DNA of 64,000 bases from Portevinia maculata (taxonomy: Eukaryota > Arthropoda > Insecta > Diptera > Syrphidae), in contig OX454526.1 in assembly GCA_949715645.1 (NCBI GenBank), positions 309,933,195 to 309,997,194 of the forward strand, written 5' to 3'. The notes beneath the pieces were generated by a model. The model was not told the origin of the DNA. It saw nothing but the letters and a program-made list of their open reading frames with translations, and did no database searches. Positions within the stretch are counted from its first letter, which is position 1, and each line of letters begins with the position of its first letter. Position numbers and translations under genes: made by a program. Below, one piece after another: positions 1-10,627 of the stretch.

Positions 1-432
1 ATCGGTTCACGCATGCATGTATCTTTTTTCATAATCAAAGGAGAAATTATTTTAAGCAATTCCTCGTAAGTGGAGTTATCCATTCTCATAAAATTTTTAT
101 AATCGTCCTGTGCAGATATTTTCAATTCATTCAAATGATTTTCATGTGTGAACTGATTGCTTTTTTTTAACCACTCCTTCATCCAAATTCTCTTTTTTCT
201 CAACATTTTTTCTTTTTACTCTATGCAATGTGCAATACAATCGTCCGTTTCACTCATCGCACATCCGTACACCCCGAAAACTCACAAAAACTAAAAATTT
301 CACGTCAATCGATTGAACTGTGTAAGGGGTAGCGTCAATCCACAAATACACGATGCATGATGTCAACCGATTGACCTGTAAGGGCCGCTTAATATACCCT
401 AACTAAATATTATTATTATTCTCGTTTCTAAC
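1..432. other. no gene recognised; short imperfect direct repeat
   Basis: I see no coding or RNA signal here. A motif of about 25 bases occurs twice, near 304 and near 361, each reading GTCAAYCGATTGAMCTGT followed by a G/A-rich run. Its meaning is unknown. Upstream exons of the gene that begins in view at 1286 may lie to the left of the window. Confidence 0.4.
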
Positions 433-540
433 AGCGAGACACTAAAAATAATCTGGATTCCTGGCGAGTCTGGTATTAAAGGGAACGAGACAGCTGATGC
501 GGATGCAAAATCAGCGGCAAAAGAGCTTTTGATAATGGTC
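433..540 (+). pseudogene. RNase H fragment of a non-LTR retrotransposon
   Basis: One frame reads through the end of an RNase H domain of the I/Jockey LINE type: IIWIPGESGIKGNETAD then an alanine-rich helix. The family signature is W-x-P-G-H-x-G-x-x-G-N-E-x-A-D. Here the His of the PGH box is Glu. The frame is short and flanked by stops, so this is a fossil with no complete gene around it. Confidence 0.7.
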
Positions 541-1012
541 TTCATACATAACAAAAATACCAACAAATAGTTCTTTCGAAAACTGGAATTACAAAAAAAA
601 ATTATTGGACAATCTAAGGCCACACATACAAAAACTTTAACCCAAATGGCATTAAAAAATATACCCCAGCAATGGCATTATTATTATTATTACTTTTATG
701 GAACAAAGTCAATAGCTTTCTGACAAAGAATCAAACGCTCGCGAATGATTAAAATAACACTCTCGAATGTATTCCTGCATATGTACATACTTTTCTTTCT
801 ATATACATACCTATATTCTTATATATATACCTCTTACTTTTAAAAAATTCTTCAACATAGGTATGCGTGTAAATGCTTTTTTTCTGTTCGCTGATGAATG
901 ATAAGGTGTGTTTCTGGAATTCAATTCGGATTGAATCTCTCATGTAAACGGAATATGTGACAGCTATTTTTATTTTTATATGTGTGTGGCACCCCATTTC
1001 CATACATATACT
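541..1012. other. AT-rich spacer, nothing recognised
   Basis: Low-complexity TTA and ATAC runs only. The short open frames have no protein-like composition. It probably belongs to an intron of the gene whose exon begins at 1286. Confidence 0.4.
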
Positions 1013-1210
1013 TGAGGGTGGCGACGGTATAGAGGTTAGTGTGTTGGCTTGTGACCCGTGCGGTGCAGTTTCAATCTACATGGGGAGCAACAACATACAC
1101 CACCCATTCTCCAGCCTCTACACCAAAAGGAGGATTTCTGCCTGGTAGTACAATGGACCGTTACCGAGTCTGAGTGCTACGGGATTTGGATTTCCTTTAA
1201 AAAAAAAATA
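1013..1210 (+). repeat. tRNA-derived SINE, second family
   Basis: The 5' part has a degenerate Pol III A-box region (GAGGTTAGTGTGTTGG) and a decayed B box (GTTTCAATC). The 3' part reads CCGTTACCGAGTCTGAGTGC and ends in a run of A. The same 3' end, also A-tailed, recurs at 39968-40058, which shows this is a dispersed family. Its body differs from the SINE at 43628-43905. It lies just upstream of the exon at 1286, so probably in an intron. Confidence 0.6.
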
Positions 1211-1285
1211 CATACTACATATTTAATTGTTTTTTTTCAGGCATTAACTACATTTATCCATGTCATATAAAACATTTTTTTATAG

Positions 1286-1384
1286 ATATATGGATTTAAC
1301 CGAAGATGAGAAAGAACGCTTAAAAGGATTCTACAAAGTTGCCAAAAAGCTGGAGAAAATGGAAAATATTAACAACCAAAATAG
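1286..1384 (+). CDS. exon of the unidentified gene (first in view)
   Basis: The acceptor is TTTTTATAG just before 1286 and the donor GTTATT follows 1384. The in-frame ATG at 1290 is probably internal, because an acceptor precedes it and the frame is open from the exon edge. The exon ends with two bases (AG) of a split Arg codon. Confidence 0.65.
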
Positions 1385-4300
1385 GTTATTTATTTGAATT
1401 GGTTATTTATTCTTAATTAATTTGTTTTAAATTTCTAGGGATCATAGTGACTCAGATGATGACCAGGAGAATGTGGAAAATGAAAACTTCCCAAGCTTGG
1501 ATAGTGTGCCATCGGACAATTCAATGACCGGAACGTTTTCACCACGTTTGAATGCCGAGCCACCGAGTTTAACGGAGTCTATGCAGATGATGGATGAAAT
1601 ATTATCGGACACTTCTATGGATCGTTTGTCAAAAATAGATAAGTTAGAAGCTATACTGTCCGCAGCAACACTTTTGCCTAGTGATCAGGTATTTAAAAAC
1701 ATTTATTTCATGGAATCAGGGGAAATATTTATTCTTTTATTCTTTGTAAATATTTGTAAATTTTATATTATTATCTTTTTTTTCGCTAAGATTATCACAT
1801 CAAATACAATTGCTGAGCAATTAGGATCTAACATTGCAACTACAGAAAATCTTCAAATTATTCGAGAGAAGTCTAAAAAGTAAGTTTACGTTTTAATTTT
1901 TTCAATTGATTTATAAATAGTACAATTTATTCAGCTCTTTTGAGTTATCCTTTCGGCAGATATTCCGAAACGGAGTGTCAAATGTAATAAAACTCAGATG
2001 CCCTCGACATATCCATTTCGGAACATAATAAAATAAGCATTCATAGGCGACCATTTAAAATAAACAGTGGAATCTCCCATTACACACAGCTCTCTTACAT
2101 ACATACATATTAGGCCTTAACGGCCCATACAGGGCCTAGAGCCTAGCTTCTCCAACCACTTTCATGCGAAGTGGAGGGGACCTACTGTTTTACGTCGAAT
2201 CCAAACGGCAAATTTTGAGAAGCTTCTCATGACAATTTTATACTCTTGGATGTTTGTCAGAGGTTCCAACAACACACGGTATTCCAAGTGATCCCCCATC
2301 TACACGCCCTACGTGATAGAACGAGAACCGATTGATTCGACGTGGCAAGGTCATTTGCTCTCTTACATTCTAACCAAGCTTTTATGTATCAGACTAGCGG
2401 AGCCCTTCGAACGTTGTTTCGCCTTAGCCTACATTCATAAATAAATATGTAGTTTTTTTTCTGTTATCTTAAAATCTTAAATATTCATTGCAGCGGGTAC
2501 CCGCTACGGATATGGCTAATTGTATGGCAGGTTCTTATGTCAGCTTACTTTTTCAAATCAAACATTGGCAGCTTCACGGGTTAAAGAGTTTTCAACCGTT
2601 TCTCCGCATGGTTAAGCTCATGTTAATAGTACTACGTATAAAGTTTCAACTGAACCGGTTGATCGATTGCCATTGATTTTTGGATTGCATATATTTAACG
2701 TTAGAAATTATTTTATTCAATTCCCTCCAACGGACAAAAACAATTGCTACGTTGCTTCACTGCGATTTTTTTCTATTTTACATTTAAAAGATACATATAC
2801 TTGACAAAATGCAACAGAAAAATGGCGCACATTTATTACAGTAGGTACTGTACATTCTGGCTCTGGACGAGACAAAAATTATTTTGATCTACAAAGTTTG
2901 TATGGTCGAAAAACTTTTCAAATGGCTTTTCGCTTTATTATCAACAACCAGTTTTTTCCTGGTTTGCTCCCAGCGGCAACACGCTGAACCTGAACAAAAA
3001 GTTTGTATACGACGTGCAGGGAGACAAATCATCGAAAGGCTTTGTTGGTTTTGTTTTAAAACAAAAATATTAGGCAATAACGGTCCATACAGGGGGTTTT
3101 AGGTTTCTCTAACTCTTTGCTTGTTTTTTTTTATAATTTGCGTGCGCTATTCTTTTTTCTGTAATACACAGTACCCTTATAGTGGAAACCACAGCGCAGG
3201 TATTTTTGTTTGTTTCTGTAAGTAGCTGCCAGCAAATGATTCATTGACTATTTCTGGGTGCTGCTTACTGTATGAAAGAATAGAATAGGATAGGAAAGAA
3301 GTTTGGTGCGATGGGATGTTTTTCTCAACAGGTGGCACCTAAATTGCTTTAGGGAGATCTGTTTTTGTTGTGTGTATTCAATTTATAAAAATCATGGCCC
3401 TGGTCGGGATTCATACGCACGACCTGCCAATCACTTAGTGAATACACGACCATCGCACCATTGCCACCTGCTATTGCTTGTGCAAGTGGAAGCTCTTATG
3501 ACAATTGATACTCTTGGATGTTTGTCAGACGTTCGCAAGAAGTGAGGCAGTGGAAAAACCTTTTTACGATGTTACTTGGGCCCGGCGGATGTTTTGTTCA
3601 TTGTTTCAAATAAAGTTGCAGAAAGAGTTTTTTTTTATGTTTGATGAATAAAAAGATAATTTAAATTGTTTAACGAACAACCATATAACTGTTTCATGGT
3701 TCGCCAAAACCCATCATCAGACTCCTTGTTCCGTCGTGCTGGTCTATTTTCCATTAATTTTTCCCGAAAATCGTTTTCTCCACTAGGACTTGAATATAGA
3801 ACAGTGTCTTCTCAGGCAAGCAAACTTCGCCATTGAAGCCACACGTTTCAGGTCAGCCTGAAATGAGATTTGATTGTTTATCGAATTTTAATGAACAGAC
3901 CAACATTTTTCTAAGCGCCCACAAGTACATGCAATTCATTCGGTTTCTTTCTAGTTTTTTTTCCATTTATTTTTCATTAGACAACAATTCGTTGCACTGA
4001 TCGAGAAAGGGGAGAAAGTGAAAGTGAAAGATTTCTGATTTCTGATAAAAGTAAAATCTAACCTCGTTATTTTCTTTCTAAATTACCAAACAACTGAACT
4101 AAGCAAACATTTATATTTATTTTGTTTTAAATTTTGAACACTTCTTCCATTTCACTTAAAATAATACGCAGCGAAACCTCCCCGGAGTGTTTCGGAACAA
4201 ATTTTGTCGTCTTTCTGTCAAAAGTTGTTTTGATCAACGCGTCATTTCGCGCAGTATATTGAAAAACAGAATAAGGGTTTTTTTTTATACAGCTGCACTT

Positions 4301-4625
4301 TTTAATATGAGAAATTGCTTTGCTATACATTTTCTTTTTACAAACATGTTTTATGATTGTTGATTGCAAGTGTCTCTGAGTTATTGTTGGACTGTATCTA
4401 TTCTATTTCTATTTCAGCTTAAAAAACTGCAACTGTAATAATGAAATCAACACTTCACCAATATCTCGTGGTGTTATTGACCAGAAAGCGGTTCAATGTT
4501 CTGATGCTGCTTCGCAGACATTAAGTACAGGCGACATTGTAATAACAAAGATATTCTTCCAGGAAGAACAAGACAAGGCCAAAGAAAAAATCTTGACCTC
4601 TTCACCAAGACGATCAGTTATATAA
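1286..4625 (+). CDS. 3' part of an unidentified host gene (four coding exons)
   Basis: I do not recognise the product. Four exons (1286-1384, 1439-1688, 1791-1879, 4418-4625) have AG/GT borders whose phases match at every junction: AG+G makes Arg, CAG closes a codon, and AA+C makes Asn. The joined product starts MDLTEDEKERLKGFYKVAKK, a charged, probably helical segment. An acidic Ser/Asp/Asn-rich stretch follows, then a segment around KIDKLEAILSAATLLPSDQ, and a tail with CNCNN and ending SSPRRSVI before TAA. The first exon starts one base into a codon, so earlier exons lie upstream, probably outside the window. A possible poly(A) signal lies at 4902-4907. The composition suggests a regulatory or scaffold protein. 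That is only inference. Confidence 0.65.
1439..1688 (+). CDS. second exon in view, acidic Ser-rich segment
   Basis: The acceptor is TTTCTAG. The first base completes the split Arg codon and the frame stays open to CAG before the donor GTATTT. It encodes an Asp/Glu/Asn-rich stretch with many Ser and Pro. The following intron (1689-1790) is 102 bases, a multiple of three, and contains no in-frame stop. Confidence 0.65.
1791..1879 (+). CDS. third exon in view
   Basis: The acceptor is a weak CTAAG after a T-rich tract. The donor GTAAGT at 1880 is strong. The exon encodes IITSNTIAEQLGSN and onward to REKSK, and ends with two bases (AA) of a split codon. Confidence 0.6.
2108..2358 (-). repeat. 5S rRNA-headed SINE, copy A
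   Basis: Read on the minus strand from 2358, the first part follows dipteran 5S rRNA from its start (ACCTTGCCACGTCGAATCAA, ATCGGTTCTCGTTC) with one internal deletion. It keeps AGATGGGGGA and a TGTTGTTGG-type 3' end. A body and tail follow (CTGACAAACATCCAAGAGT, then TGGTTGGAGAAGCTAGG) that are shared with the tRNA-headed SINE at 43628-43905. It sits in the large intron of the unidentified gene. Confidence 0.8.
2543..2985 (+). other. quasi-open reading frame in the intron, not recognised
   Basis: A single frame runs about 440 bases with only two internal stops (near 2612 and 2803) despite AT-rich sequence. It would read like RVKEFSTVSPH, then EPVDRLPLIFGLHIF, then GRDKNYFDLQSLYGRKTF. A splice-like acceptor (TATGTCAG) precedes it. 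The phase does not fit the flanking exons, so I do not join it to the gene. It could be a decayed mobile-element or viral-type coding piece, or chance. Confidence 0.25.
3069..3118 (-). repeat. SINE tail fragment
   Basis: About 50 bases match the tail of the SINE copies at 2108 and 29509 (TTAGGC, then CGGTCCATACAGGG, then TCTCTAAC), with loss of the rest. It is degraded and low in information. Confidence 0.45.
3392..3553 (-). repeat. tRNA-headed SINE fragment
   Basis: The minus strand carries a decayed tRNA-like head with a degenerate B box near 3403-3415. It is joined to the body segment CTTGCGAACGTCTGACAAAC that is also found in the 43.6 kb and 29.5 kb copies. The 3' tail is missing. It lies in the same intron as copy A. 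Confidence 0.55.
4418..4625 (+). CDS. terminal coding exon of the unidentified gene
   Basis: The acceptor is ATTTCAG. The first base completes an Asn codon left open by the donor at 1879, giving K-N-L-K-N-C-N-C-N-N. The frame then stays open for 68 codons to TAA at 4623-4625. The exact phase match across a 2.5 kb intron is the main support for the gene model. Confidence 0.65.
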
Positions 4626-5666
4626 GGTGTCATTGAAAAGGCTTAAATTCTCAAGTTTTCCATTATTCCGATTTATTTTCGCTTCTCTTTCTCACAAGAT
4701 TGAATTTGTTTCTCTTTCAATCAATTGTTGAAAAAGGAAAAATATAATTATTTTATTAGAAAGGTAGCTATGTAAGTGATATTTATTTTTATTTTTTGTC
4801 GTTTATAATATTTAGTCGTATAGATAGGGTAATTTATCGCGTTATGTATTTTTCAGTTATAATTATTATCGTATTTTGCCTTCAAAATAATGTCACAAAT
4901 TAATAAACAGAAATATAAAGGAGGAGTAGATTCGTTAGACAAATTGTTAAACTATTTAAACATTTTCTTTTTACTAATTGGAATCAACACTAGTATATAA
5001 ATTGTGTATAGAAAAGTCATAAAAATATTAGAAAAAAATAACATTTGTTTATGACTTGTTCTATTTGTTACAGTTCATTGAATTGGAAGCTTAAGATAAT
5101 CAATAGAATACAATGGTACCAAGAAAGTTAAAATTTATAAAACCATGTACTTTTTTTATAATTGTTATATAATATTTTTAATATCGTTACGAAATCGTAG
5201 ATATAAATATTCTTTTTTTTTTTGAAATAAGTACATACATACCTAAATATCTAAAAATTATTATTTCATATCAAACTTTAAAAAACCGATGCGAAGGTGA
5301 TTTATTGGACCAAATGCTGTTACCAATATATATTGATTATACATATGTATTTGTTGAGCGATTAAAACAGAAACAAACAAAAAACAATAAACTAAAAAAC
5401 CTAACAACTAGCCATCAATTATTGCAACTATTGGTTACTAATTTTTTTTACGTAAATAAATCTTACTAAAAAAGCTTCATGCGTTTTTTGTTGAGAATGT
5501 ATACACTATACATATTTCTACAGTAACGAGGAGAAAATATCGTAAATATTCACCACCACTTGGGACTGTAAGCTGGACTAAATTCGGAAACGGTATCAAT
5601 ACCTATGCTGATGACATGAGCAATAAATACATTGTTTGCTTTATAAACGTGATTTATAATATTGCG
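4626..5666 (+). other. probable 3' UTR and AT-rich spacer
   Basis: A canonical AATAAA lies at 4902-4907, about 280 bases after the stop codon, and could end the transcript. Beyond it the sequence is very AT-rich with T and A runs. I see no gene. Confidence 0.4.
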
Positions 5667-7762
5667 TCAAAGGGAATTGAATTCGGAAATGCCAACAAAA
5701 TGCGCATCCGTGGGCATCACTGCACAAATTACGATGCCGATGCGCAACACAACTGATGCTGATTTATTGATCAGTTTACGCAACTTACAAGTAATGCCTG
5801 TGCAGTGATGCAAAATGTCGAACGTGTTTAATAAATTCAGTGAAAATAATATAAAAAAATTATGGTATGAATATTCTTTTGTAATAAAAAAAAATGAAGG
5901 ATAAAAGTTGTGTCCCAGTTCCGGGAACATTTCAGAGTGAGAAGGGAAATTGCAGACATCCTGATTGACGAATTCCAAAGATCGAAATTTTACAAATAGA
6001 AGGAAAGTTTTGGAGGCATAAGACAGATACCGGGCAACATTCAAATCTACTTATTTCTATGGCACCAATGTACCCACTGAAATACTCTTAAAATCTGTTA
6101 GACATTTTTTTGTGGTAATGAAAAGGCCCTTTTTGGGGCATACTATTTTTTCTTCGGCGGAATTTCAGGAATTTCCCCTTAAAGGATTATACTGCTTCAC
6201 TGGGTTACCCTGTATATATTGTTCTTATGTTCGTGGGAAGCAAGGATTTGTATAGGGAAGTTGCGAATACATATCTCTAATATATCCGTTTCCTCAGCAC
6301 ATCGGATTTTGTTGAACATCTTGGATCTACAATAAAATTATATCGACATATGTCAACCATCTTTTATCGCTGACTATGTTTGTCGGTTCTCCAAGCAGAA
6401 TCCACGGTGCTAGGATATTTCATCAGTAAAGATTTACCAGCACATTGTGGAGCTCAATACCAATTTTTTATGCGAGGTTGTTTACTTTTTAAGGGAATTT
6501 CTTCTGAGTCGATACAGGGACGACGGAAATCTTACAGGAACAAAAAAATTAGCAAAACAATATTGAGAATCCTTTTTCGTTTCTGAAGACAAGATTCAGG
6601 CAACTGATGAGGCCGATTTTCCACCGTCGGAAGGTCTTGCGAATTCATTACATCGTGTTGCGTTTAACACAACTTGTGTACCTATAACCCAAGGAGATGA
6701 TGGGACGGAAGAAGATAATGTAGTCCCAACAAATTCATTGTAACCATGTGGAAGTGTACCCAATAGAACCAACGACCGTGAACAACAGCATGGATGGACT
6801 ACTTGCAAAATACACAAATAAAAAATGTTTGTTTTCTTTGAAGTTCTTCTGACATCTTTGCCCCTAGGTCATCAACTTTGAGCAATTTTTCTTGTTGTCT
6901 ATTTTGTTTGTTTTCTCTTCTTGTTCATATTGTTGATGCTTGGTAGAAGGCACATGTGTCATGTTTGAAATTTTGCAGAAATTCTCCTTTTCTGACAAGC
7001 TTGTGCAATTCTTGTTTACATGTTACATTGTTTCATTTGTTTTTCTTAGCTCCGGAAGAACGGAGCAGCTTTCAATTATTTTATTGAAATAACCAAATTA
7101 CTGTTCAAGAAAGAGACATAAAATGGCCTGATTCAACCAATGATTCAACAAATAATGAACAAATTCGCAAGCATAAGAAATTATCTGTTTCGAAACGTTC
7201 GTAGATGTGTAGATGGAACACAAAGCAGAAAGGATACAAGTAATTTCGTATCATCATCAGACCAGATTTTTTGCTCTTATGCATTCCTATATAATAAAAA
7301 CTATTCATTTCAATGTTTTAAATGCGAAATAAATAGTTATTTGTACATATCTGCGTGAAAAATTAAATAATTTGCAAACATTTTACGCACTCCCTCTCCC
7401 GCCATTTTCCTGCTGGTCGGGAACAAAACAAAAACACATTGACAGCATGCTGACTGTTAATTTTCTTTAAGAACGCAGCAGCTGCCAAACTCTTGCAGAA
7501 TTTTTACATTTATGGACTCGCACTGTTTTTATTGAGACATCAATTCATTCATAAAAATAATACAGATAAAGAACAACTTTTTGCGCTCCCTTACAACTTT
7601 TGCGCCAATGGAAAACGACATAAGTCTTTGACTTGCGAACTTCAGACACCAGGCGACCTCCGACTTCAAGATAGCTTTCTTTTTAAAGGGAATACTCGTG
7701 GGAATCTAAGTTGATCCAACAAAAGAAAAGAAAAATAGAATGATGCCTCTCAAAATGCAACA
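5667..7762. other. unassigned region with scattered coding-like pieces
   Basis: No feature is secure. At 6567-6746 a plus-strand frame of 60 codons with protein-like composition (EDKIQATDEADFPPSEG and onward to a TAA) stands out from its surroundings. Near 7030-7105 and 7110-7190 short frames also look protein-like. They may be exons of one decayed gene or of a mobile element. I cannot join them. Confidence 0.25.
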
Positions 7763-7764
7763 TA

Positions 7765-9054
7765 CGAGGGGCGTTCAATATATTCTCGGTATCGGGGTGA
7801 AGCTGTGGTTGTATATATAAATTGACTTATTTATCAAGTAATACTATTATTTTAGGGCATTCATGTAAAATTTCATATAAATGTGATTATTAATTCGCGT
7901 TTTATCTCTAGTTAAACAGAATCATAATGGCAACTGAGACGATGATGGTGAAAATTGAGCATCGCGCTGTAATTAAATTTCTCACTAAGCAAGGAAAAAG
8001 TCAAAAAACTATTCATGAAGATATGGCGGCTGTTTACCAGGGTTCCGCACCTTCATTATCAACTTTGCAAAAGTGGCCAAGTGAGTTCAAGAGAGGCAGA
8101 GAGATCATTGAAGACGACCCCCGCTCCGGCGCCCGGCTACTGCTTGTACGGGAGAAAGCATCAAAGACGTCAAAAAACTTGTTCTTGAGGATGCCTGAAT
8201 AAAGGTGAAAATGATGGCAGAGATCACCAAGCTTTCAATTGGTACCATTCACACCATTCTTCATCACCATCTTAACCTTTGAAAGGTCAGTGCAAGGTGG
8301 GTGCCACGAATGCTCACAGCGCCTCAGAAAAAAGTGAGAATCGCATGCTGTAGAGAGCTTTTGGAGATGTGTAGTGAGAACGCGGACGGTGTTATGGATC
8401 GAATTGTTACTGGGGACGAAACATGGGTCCACCACTATGACCCTGAAAGCAAACAAGAGTCCATGCAGTGGCATAAAAAAGGAACAGACCACCCGAAGAA
8501 GTTCAAAGTCACTCCGTCTGCCGGGAAGCTCATGGCCACAGTTTTTTGGGACTCAAAGGGAATCTTGCTCATTGAGTACAAAAAAAGGTGAAACCATCAA
8601 CGCCACATCCTACGCTTCCACTTTGCATAATTTGCGGGAGGAAATTAAAAAGAAAAGACGGGGTAAACTCGCAGCGGGTATGTTGCTTCTTCATGACAAC
8701 GCTCCTGTTCACACGGCGCGAGTTTCCAAGGCTGCTGCGCGAGATTGTGGTTTCGAAGAAATCCAACACCCACCCTATAGTCCAGACCTTGCCCCTAGTG
8801 ATTATTTCCTGTTTCCGGATTTGAAAAAATATCTTCGTGGAAAAAGATTTTCGGATGATGAAGAACTCAAGTCGGCAATAAATGGGTATTTTGCAGAGAA
8901 ACAGGAATTTTTTTTTTTGAGGGTTTAAAAAAGCTTATCTCAAGATGTAACAAATGCATTGATGTTAGGGGAAATTATATTGAAAAATAAAGACAATTTA
9001 AATTGAATTCGCATTTTCCTTCATATCGATACCGAGAATATATTACGCCACTCG
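7765..9054 (+). mobile_element. mariner-type transposon, complete but inactive
   Basis: The element is 1290 bases, the usual mariner length. TA dinucleotides flank it at 7763-7764 and 9055-9056. Its inverted ends begin CGAGGGGCGTTCAATATATT on the left and CGAGTGGCGTAATATATTCT on the right (minus strand), and share TATTCTCGGTATCG. It holds one transposase gene with several breaks. Both ends and the target duplication are intact, so it could still be mobilised in trans by a related enzyme (inference). Confidence 0.93.
7927..8926 (+). pseudogene. mariner transposase, frameshifted
   Basis: The start at 7927 gives an N-terminal helix-turn-helix region (AVIKFLTKQGKSQKTIHEDM). The catalytic core shows GDETWVHHYDPESK (first Asp), HDNAPVHTA (second Asp) and YSPDLAPSDYFLFPDLKKYL with the third Asp of the D34D triad. 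Breaks are a frameshift near 8160, stop codons near 8202 and 8281, and a slip in the A run at 8580. It cannot make an intact enzyme. The motifs are typical of mariner DNA-cutting transposases that insert at TA. Confidence 0.92.
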
Positions 9055-9539
9055 TAAACTAGGGATGTTTTATCGACTCCGAAAAAGAGAAACGAAGAGA
9101 TTTTGTCTCATCATAGTGACTCTATTTCGGAAACTAGCACAATATGCAATAGCGCAGCCGCAAAGGTTACCAGTGTCAACAGCAGTACCACCAGCCAAAA
9201 CCGCTTCAGGCGTAAGCTGGTCGCAGAGCGAACTAAGGTAAAAGTGCAGCGCAGACAGAAAATCAAAAGTAAGAGAGGGAGACATTACCTACATACCTAC
9301 CTTCTCAGTAGGAGCACATGTCCAGTACTGCGAGAATCAGAAGGTATATCTTATCATCGGTTGCGACGCCAATGTGGATAGCCGAGATACCAACAAAAGA
9401 GATGAGTCACTTTAAGAATATCTACTCTCTCATCTCCATTTGTTCAAATTTTAGAGGACTGACACGTGTCTGATGATTCATCTTTATCGCATCATATGCA
9501 CATCAGATTCAAACTAAGGTGCAACACCGAACAGTCCTT

Positions 9540-9754
9540 TATGACAGCAGACTTGCTAACTGGAGAGGTTACGTTAGGTTAAGTTGGCTGTCAGCTAATA
9601 GCCAACACGCTTAGACCACTGTGAGGTCCATTGTGATGGTACTTGGACCAGTGGGGTTTCTCCCTCTACCCGCTAAACCATTTAGAGCTTCTAATGAAGC
9701 GCGAGAGACTTCTAAAATCTGTGTTAGCCAAGTAACTGAGATCATTAAAGAAAA
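9540..9754. repeat. unclassified repeat-like segment with a GTTAGGTT start
   Basis: It starts GTTACGTTAGGTTAAGTTGG, a motif common at the ends of dipteran LINEs and also seen in reverse at 40440-40461. The rest (CCACTGTGAGGTCCATTGTG and onward) resembles LINE untranslated sequence. I cannot assign a family. Confidence 0.35.
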
Positions 9755-10467
9755 AGCGGCCTAGTGCGAGTCGGACTCGCCCATGAAGGGTTCCTCGCGA
9801 ATTTGCCCCTATTGTGTAAGACAGTTGAGTTGTCTCTTGGTTGTAATTCAAAATTCGGTATTGCCAAACACAACCTTAAGCGAAAAGTTGACTGTCAACA
9901 GACAACCAAGATGGCGGTGGTTGTCTGTGTGTATGCAACTGCTTTCACGATTACAACTGAAAAAGGTTGTCTTGCATAATACGAACAAATAGTTTGGTTG
10001 TGTGAAAGTTGAGTTGTATTGAAGACAACTCAACTAAGTTCAGTTGTGTTATACAATAGGGGCAATAATTATTATTTACTTAGGCACCTATTACAGATTT
10101 ATTATTAGAAATTAATGGTTCACGGTTTACGCATAAGGTTTATGATTATGAAATTAAATGTTTCTTTTTCTTTTTATATTTGAGTTGATTGAATGAAAGG
10201 TAAATTGCGGTTTACGATTTATGACGTATTAAAAAAAACTGCTTGCTGGATCTCATTCAAACCAATTTTCGTTGGAAGTTTGTAATGTACATCATATATT
10301 TTTTTTAGTTTTATCATTCCCTTATTTTAGAAGTTAGAGGGGGGGGGGGGGGGGGTATAGCTCTTATAGTTTCGGAAAAAAAATTGGCTGGGACATTCCC
10401 GGACAGACAGACAGACATGACGAATCTATAAGGGTTCCGCTTTTTGCCATTTGGCTACGGAACCCTA
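9755..10467 (+). mobile_element. DINE/Helitron-like repeat of lepidopteran type, split by a MITE
   Basis: Both ends resemble a repeat I know from many lepidopteran genomes. The left end has CGGCCTAGTGCGAGTCGGAC and CATGAAGGGTTCC. The right end has CAGACAGACAGACATGACGA, then GGGTTCCG, then GCCATTTGGCTACGGAACCC. The right end can fold into a hairpin (GGGTTCCG with CGGAACCC), and the tetranucleotide core is a DINE/Helitron habit. A G homopolymer lies at about 10339-10356. The MITE at 9804-10064 interrupts it. The family name was not checked. Confidence 0.55.
9804..10064. mobile_element. MITE with inverted ends TGCCCCTATTGT
   Basis: The left end TGCCCCTATTGTGTAAGACA is mirrored by the right end (minus strand) TGCCCCTATTGTATAACACA. 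Both continue into sequences rich in GTTGAGTTGT, so the whole 261 bases are partly self-complementary. No protein is encoded. It sits inside the repeat at 9755-10467. AATT-like bases flank it, but the target duplication is not certain. Confidence 0.7.
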
Positions 10468-10627
10468 AAAAGGCTCCTAGATAGGAGGAGAGGATTGCTA
10501 ACTGAAGAACATATCGCGAAAACTAAGCTGTCAAATCTGTCATGTTGCCACCAACACCACTAACAACAAGTGACGCAGAAGGTGCGCAATGTCAGCTAAC
10601 CGACATTATTCTCTTCTCCTTTAAAAG

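Noticed and set aside
749..1003. Open frame on the minus strand
   Set aside because: Low-complexity Tyr/Ile/Lys-rich translation of AT repeats without any family motif.
2250..2358. A 5S rRNA gene on the minus strand
   Set aside because: It has an internal deletion and continues into a SINE body and tail that also occur elsewhere, so it is a SINE head and not a functional 5S gene. The same holds for 29670-29789.
5667..6044. 125-codon open frame on the minus strand
   Set aside because: No motif, composition follows the AT-rich sequence, and no splice or start support. I cannot exclude a decayed element.
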